Origin: Bin127 sp965203505 | GTDB taxonomy: Bacteria; Chloroflexota; Dehalococcoidia; Lucifugimonadales; Lucifugimonadaceae | Length of the DNA stretch: 64,000 nucleotides | Reading direction: 5' to 3' | Assembly: GCA_965203505.1 (NCBI GenBank) | Contig: OZ241880.1 | Location: 2,418,001 to 2,482,000 of the forward strand | The notes under the pieces: generated by a model | Database searches by the model: none | Told to the model about the DNA's origin: nothing | Seen by the model: the letters and a program-made list of their open reading frames with translations, nothing else | Part shown: in pieces, positions 61,714-64,000 of the stretch | Layout of the letters: each line of letters begins with the position of its first letter | Position numbering within the stretch: position 1 is the first letter of the stretch | Made by a program: the position numbers and the translations under genes

Positions 61714-61963
61714 CCAGCCCAAACATTTCCCCACCCCATCAATCCGTAGGGGCGATCCCTTGTGGTCGCCCGTACACCGTCCCCTTTCGCTGGGCGAAAG
61801 GGGGACGCGGAGCGAAGCGAACGCAGGGGTATGCCCGGGGCGGAAGGGCCGCCGGGTTTCCCCCGCTGCGCGGGGGAAATGTCCGAAGGACAAAGGGGGC
61901 GCGAACGTTGGTGGTCGCCCCCCCAATCCCTGAATCCCCGCAATCCCCGGTTCAGACAACGAT
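61714..61963 (+). repeat. Composite repeat block R1-R3-R2 ahead of copy B
   Basis: R1 at 61746-61771, R3 at 61780-61840 (CCCCTTTCGC-TGG-GCGAAAGGGG and ACGCAGGGGTATGCCC) and R2 at 61854-61902 follow each other with almost no spacers. A remnant GGTGGTCGCCC closes the block near 61920. The order is the mirror in content of the block after copy B (R1, R3, R2, partial R1). No gene is present. Confidence 0.85.
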
Positions 61964-61991
61964 TTGATTCCTGCAACATCTGTAGTATTAT
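61964..61991 (+). promoter_or_regulatory. Sigma70-like promoter of the duplicated non-coding block, copy B
   Basis: TTGATT (61964-61969), a 16-base spacer identical to that of copy A, and TATTAT (61986-61991). The -35 differs from copy A by one base (TTGACT). Sequence similarity to copy A starts at the -35 box. Confidence 0.65.
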
Positions 61992-61997
61992 GAAAAA

Positions 61998-62796
61998 CAG
62001 ATCGACATCTACACAGTGCTGCGCAGACGTGTGCAGACCTCTGTCCCGAACGGCCACAGGGAGCAACGTGAGGAAACGAAGGCAAAACGGCATCGAAGGC
62101 GTGATCGACCATCGCGCTCAGTCGCAGCGTCTTGGTTGCTCCGGCGGCGTCCCTCATCGGAACGGCATTCCGGTGCAAGGTCGCGAGGGCCGTGCCGAAG
62201 CGTGGGAGGCCGAGTTCCCGGAGCGCGCCGCAGGAGCCCTGCGTCGCCGAACGAGCCAGCCGGCATACCTTCCCCTCTTCCGTACTTCGGGTTTCCCCCG
62301 CTGCGCGGGGGAAATGTCCGAAGGACAAAGGGGGCGCGGGGATGCCGTGCCAAGGGCCGGGAGACCAACACGTGGAGCCGACAGACGTCTACTCCTGTCC
62401 GCCGCAGGAGGTAGGCCACAGCGCGCGTGAAGCCCGAAAGGCTGATCCAAGGAAGGCGGCGCAATCCGAACGGCGACCACCATCGCCGAGCCGCCGACCA
62501 TGCCCGCGGTCTGGCGACGCGTGCCGTGCTGGAAAACGGAAGCTAGCGGTTTGCAACACGCTCTGCGCAGCATCTGACCCCTTTCCGGGGTCGACCTCCT
62601 CGGCAACCCGAAGAGGCGATGGAGAGGGAAGGAGCCGAGGTCCCGGCGCTGGGACCGAGGCTCGAGGCGAGGACCTGTCTTTACGGGACCGAAGACCTTG
62701 GCTGCCGGACCTTCCACCCGGAAGGCCCGGCAGCAACCCCGAACAAACCACCGGGTGGGAGCGGAGATATCTGCGCGTCTGGAAACAAATGCGTAG
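61998..62796 (+). ncRNA. Candidate long structured RNA, copy B
   Basis: Counterpart of 17076-17880, about 799 bases. The stems drawn in copy A are kept. GCGTG (62099-62103) pairs with CGCGC (62113-62117), where copy A has GCGCG. CGCAGG (62029-type position 62229-62234) pairs with CCTGCG (62238-62243) with a full Watson-Crick stem where copy A has one G-U. GACCCC (62576-62581) pairs with GGGGTC (62587-62592), longer than in A. CCTC-C-TCGG (62595-62603) pairs with CCGA-A-GAGG (62608-62616), with an extended tip. GGTCCC/GGGACC is at 62639-62656. The strong stem is at 62701-62734. A contained R2 is at 62288-62338. Family not recognised. Confidence 0.5.
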
Positions 62797-63089
62797 GGGC
62801 GATCCCTCATGGTCGCCCGGGGAGGCGGAGGGGGGCACTGTCCCCTTTCGCACAGCGAAAGGGGACGCGGAGCCCAAGAGACCGACACAAGAACGCAGGG
62901 GTATGCCCGAGGGCGATGCCGGGCCGGGTTGCCCCCGCTCCGCGGGGGAAATGTCCGAAGGACAAAGGGGGCGCGAACCCTCGTGGTCGCCCTCATCGAC
63001 GAGATCAAACGCGGCGATGCGGAAATCCACGTCATTATCGATCTCCCTGCACGGGCGACCACAAGGGATCGCCCCTACGGGGTGTTGGC
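62797..63089 (+). repeat. Composite repeat block R1-R3-R2-R1 after copy B
   Basis: R1 at 62793-62818 overlaps the end of copy B. R3 follows at 62841-62908, R2 at 62926-62974, a partial R1 at 62970-62993 and a minus-strand R1 at 63053-63078, which ends 12 bases before the sulfatase stop. The lead-in to the last R1 (ATTATCGATCTCCCTGCAC) resembles that of the R1 at 59972 (ATCATCGACGTCCCTGCAC), so these two share a longer unit. Long open frames through this region are repeat translation. Confidence 0.85.
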
Positions 63090-64000
63090 CTATGCGACCA
63101 TTTTGGCGAAGATGGGTTTTAGTTTGGCTCTGGCGGAGGAGGAGGTTTCGCCATCTTCGGATTCGTAGATTGGTATGTCTTCGTCTAGGTCTGTGGTTAG
63201 GTCGTAGAGTTCTCCAGTTTCGTAGAGTTTCCAGTTGCGGTCTCGGACGAAACGGTGGCGGGGAGATTCTGCGCGCCGCGCATTCGTTGGCTCGAAGTGG
63301 AAGAAGAGCCAGTCTTTGGGGTTTCCTCTTTCGCCTGTCAACTGGGGATAGAAGGATGTGCCATCGATGTGATATCCGTCTGGGGTGTCGACACTTGCGG
63401 CCTCCAACATGGTGGGCAAGAAATCTGTCACATCGACCAGATCGTCGTTTACGACACCTGCTGGAACGGTTCCGGGCTGTTGGACGATCAAGGGCACGTG
63501 CGTCCCGCGATCGTTGGTCTTGCCTTTGCCGCCGCAGATTTCGTTGTGGCGATGGAACATGGAGCACACGTCGACCGGCGAACCATTATCGCCCGTGTAG
63601 ACGACGAGAGTGTCTTCGCTCAGACCCTTGTCGCTAAGGTAGTCCAACAGTTTGCCGATCAGCTTGTCGTGGTACTCGACCATGTCCTTGTAGAAGCGTG
63701 GAGGGTCTCCCCAATCGCCTTCGGCGATCTCGGCCCACGTCCTGCCACCTAGAGTCTTGTTCGCGGGCGGCTCAAAATCATCGAATTCGGGGCTGTCGGG
63801 CGAAGGTTCGTATGGTCTGTGCGTCAGCGCCATCGGCCAGTAAACGAAGAAGGGTGCGTCGTCGTCTTGTTTGCGGTCGATGAATTCCGTGATGTATTCG
63901 AGAAACAGGTCGTCGCCGTACTTGCCATCCGTGTCCTCTCGGTAGCTACCGTTCTGGTAGATGATCGGGTCCTTGTAACGCGATCCCTTGTGCTCCGTGT
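63090..64000 (-). CDS. Sulfatase, C-terminal part (5' end outside window)
   Basis: About 303 residues of a sulfatase closely similar to 15566-16876. Shared segments include FFVYWPMALTH, PRFYKDMVEYHDKLIGKLLDYL, VVYTGDNGSP, NEICGGKGKTNDRGTHVPLI and the C-terminal ETGELYDLTTDLDED. The formylglycine motif and N-terminal metal site lie beyond the window edge, so activity cannot be checked. As in the first sulfatase, one of the duplicated non-coding blocks lies next to it. Confidence 0.9.
   Translation of the reverse strand, partial: TEHKGSRYKDPIIYQNGSYREDTDGKYGDDLFLEYITEFIDRKQDDDAPFFVYWPMALTHRPYEPSPDSPEFDDFEPPANKTLGGRTWAEIAEGDWGDPPRFYKDMVEYHDKLIGKLLDYLSDKGLSEDTLVVYTGDNGSPVDVCSMFHRHNEICGGKGKTNDRGTHVPLIVQQPGTVPAGVVNDDLVDVTDFLPTMLEAASVDTPDGYHIDGTSFYPQLTGERGNPKDWLFFHFEPTNARRAESPRHRFVRDRNWKLYETGELYDLTTDLDEDIPIYESEDGETSSSARAKLKPIFAKMVA

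Noticed and set aside
62132..63637. A 501-codon plus-strand open frame
   Set aside because: It runs through the duplicated block, several R1/R2/R3 repeats and the antisense of the sulfatase. The corresponding frame in copy A is much shorter and frame-shifted. It has no family character.

Overview
The window is a bacterial chromosome segment, GC-rich and densely coded on both strands. It carries ordinary housekeeping genes (EF-G-like GTPase, RNase PH, enolase, GAPDH, thymidylate kinase, LspA, RluD, GltX, ribosomal protein S21, PurQ, PurL, MiaB, NadA) interspersed with catabolic genes: sulfatases, amidases, gamma-glutamyltransferase, hydantoinase subunits, a Rieske oxygenase, an HpcH/HpaI aldolase and a Gfo/Idh/MocA oxidoreductase. 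I suspect Chloroflexota, possibly a Dehalococcoidia/SAR202-like lineage. The main reason is the low-complexity lipoprotein at 33777-34619, whose V-P-V-T-V-E-V...T-R-E-V repeats are a type I associate with that phylum. The rich sulfatase/amidase/hydantoinase content is compatible. This placement is inference. No rRNA, tRNA or CRISPR array was found.

Layout. 1-13.1 kb: EF-G-like GTPase and ketopantoate reductase on the minus strand, then a plus-strand run of RNase PH, a membrane glycosyltransferase, a LOG-like protein, enolase, GAPDH, an R3H/AAA ATPase, thymidylate kinase, an aldolase and an SDR protein. 13.1-19.0 kb: Nudix hydrolase, a DUF5615/DUF433 toxin-antitoxin-like pair, a sulfatase, a repeat-rich non-coding block and threonine aldolase. 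19.2-30.6 kb: a co-directional housekeeping block from lspA to an ABC exporter. 30.8-45 kb: hydrolases, acetyltransferases, tandem amidases and gamma-glutamyltransferase, with three broken genes (a membrane protein, a multicopper oxidase and an acetyltransferase). 45-55.3 kb: small membrane proteins, DUF402, Rieske oxygenase, an RND-type exporter and the hydantoinase B/A pair. 55.3-60.1 kb: an accessory island with a nucleotidyltransferase/HEPN-like pair, DUF4238, and an operon joining an RDD-coiled-coil membrane protein to a DUF4268 nuclease-like protein. 60.1-64 kb: acetyltransferase, oxidoreductase, a second repeat-rich block and a second, partial sulfatase.

The most unusual content is non-coding. 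A block of about 840 bp occurs twice (17042-17880 and 61964-62796). Each copy begins with the same sigma70-like promoter and contains many hairpins. The two copies differ by substitutions that mostly keep the stems and by indels that break any shared reading frame. I interpret it as a candidate long structured RNA family. Around it lie modular dispersed hairpin repeats (called R1 to R4 below) and a GAGACNNTTGCAAA motif that twice occurs as an inverted pair, bracketing a short cassette like transposon ends.
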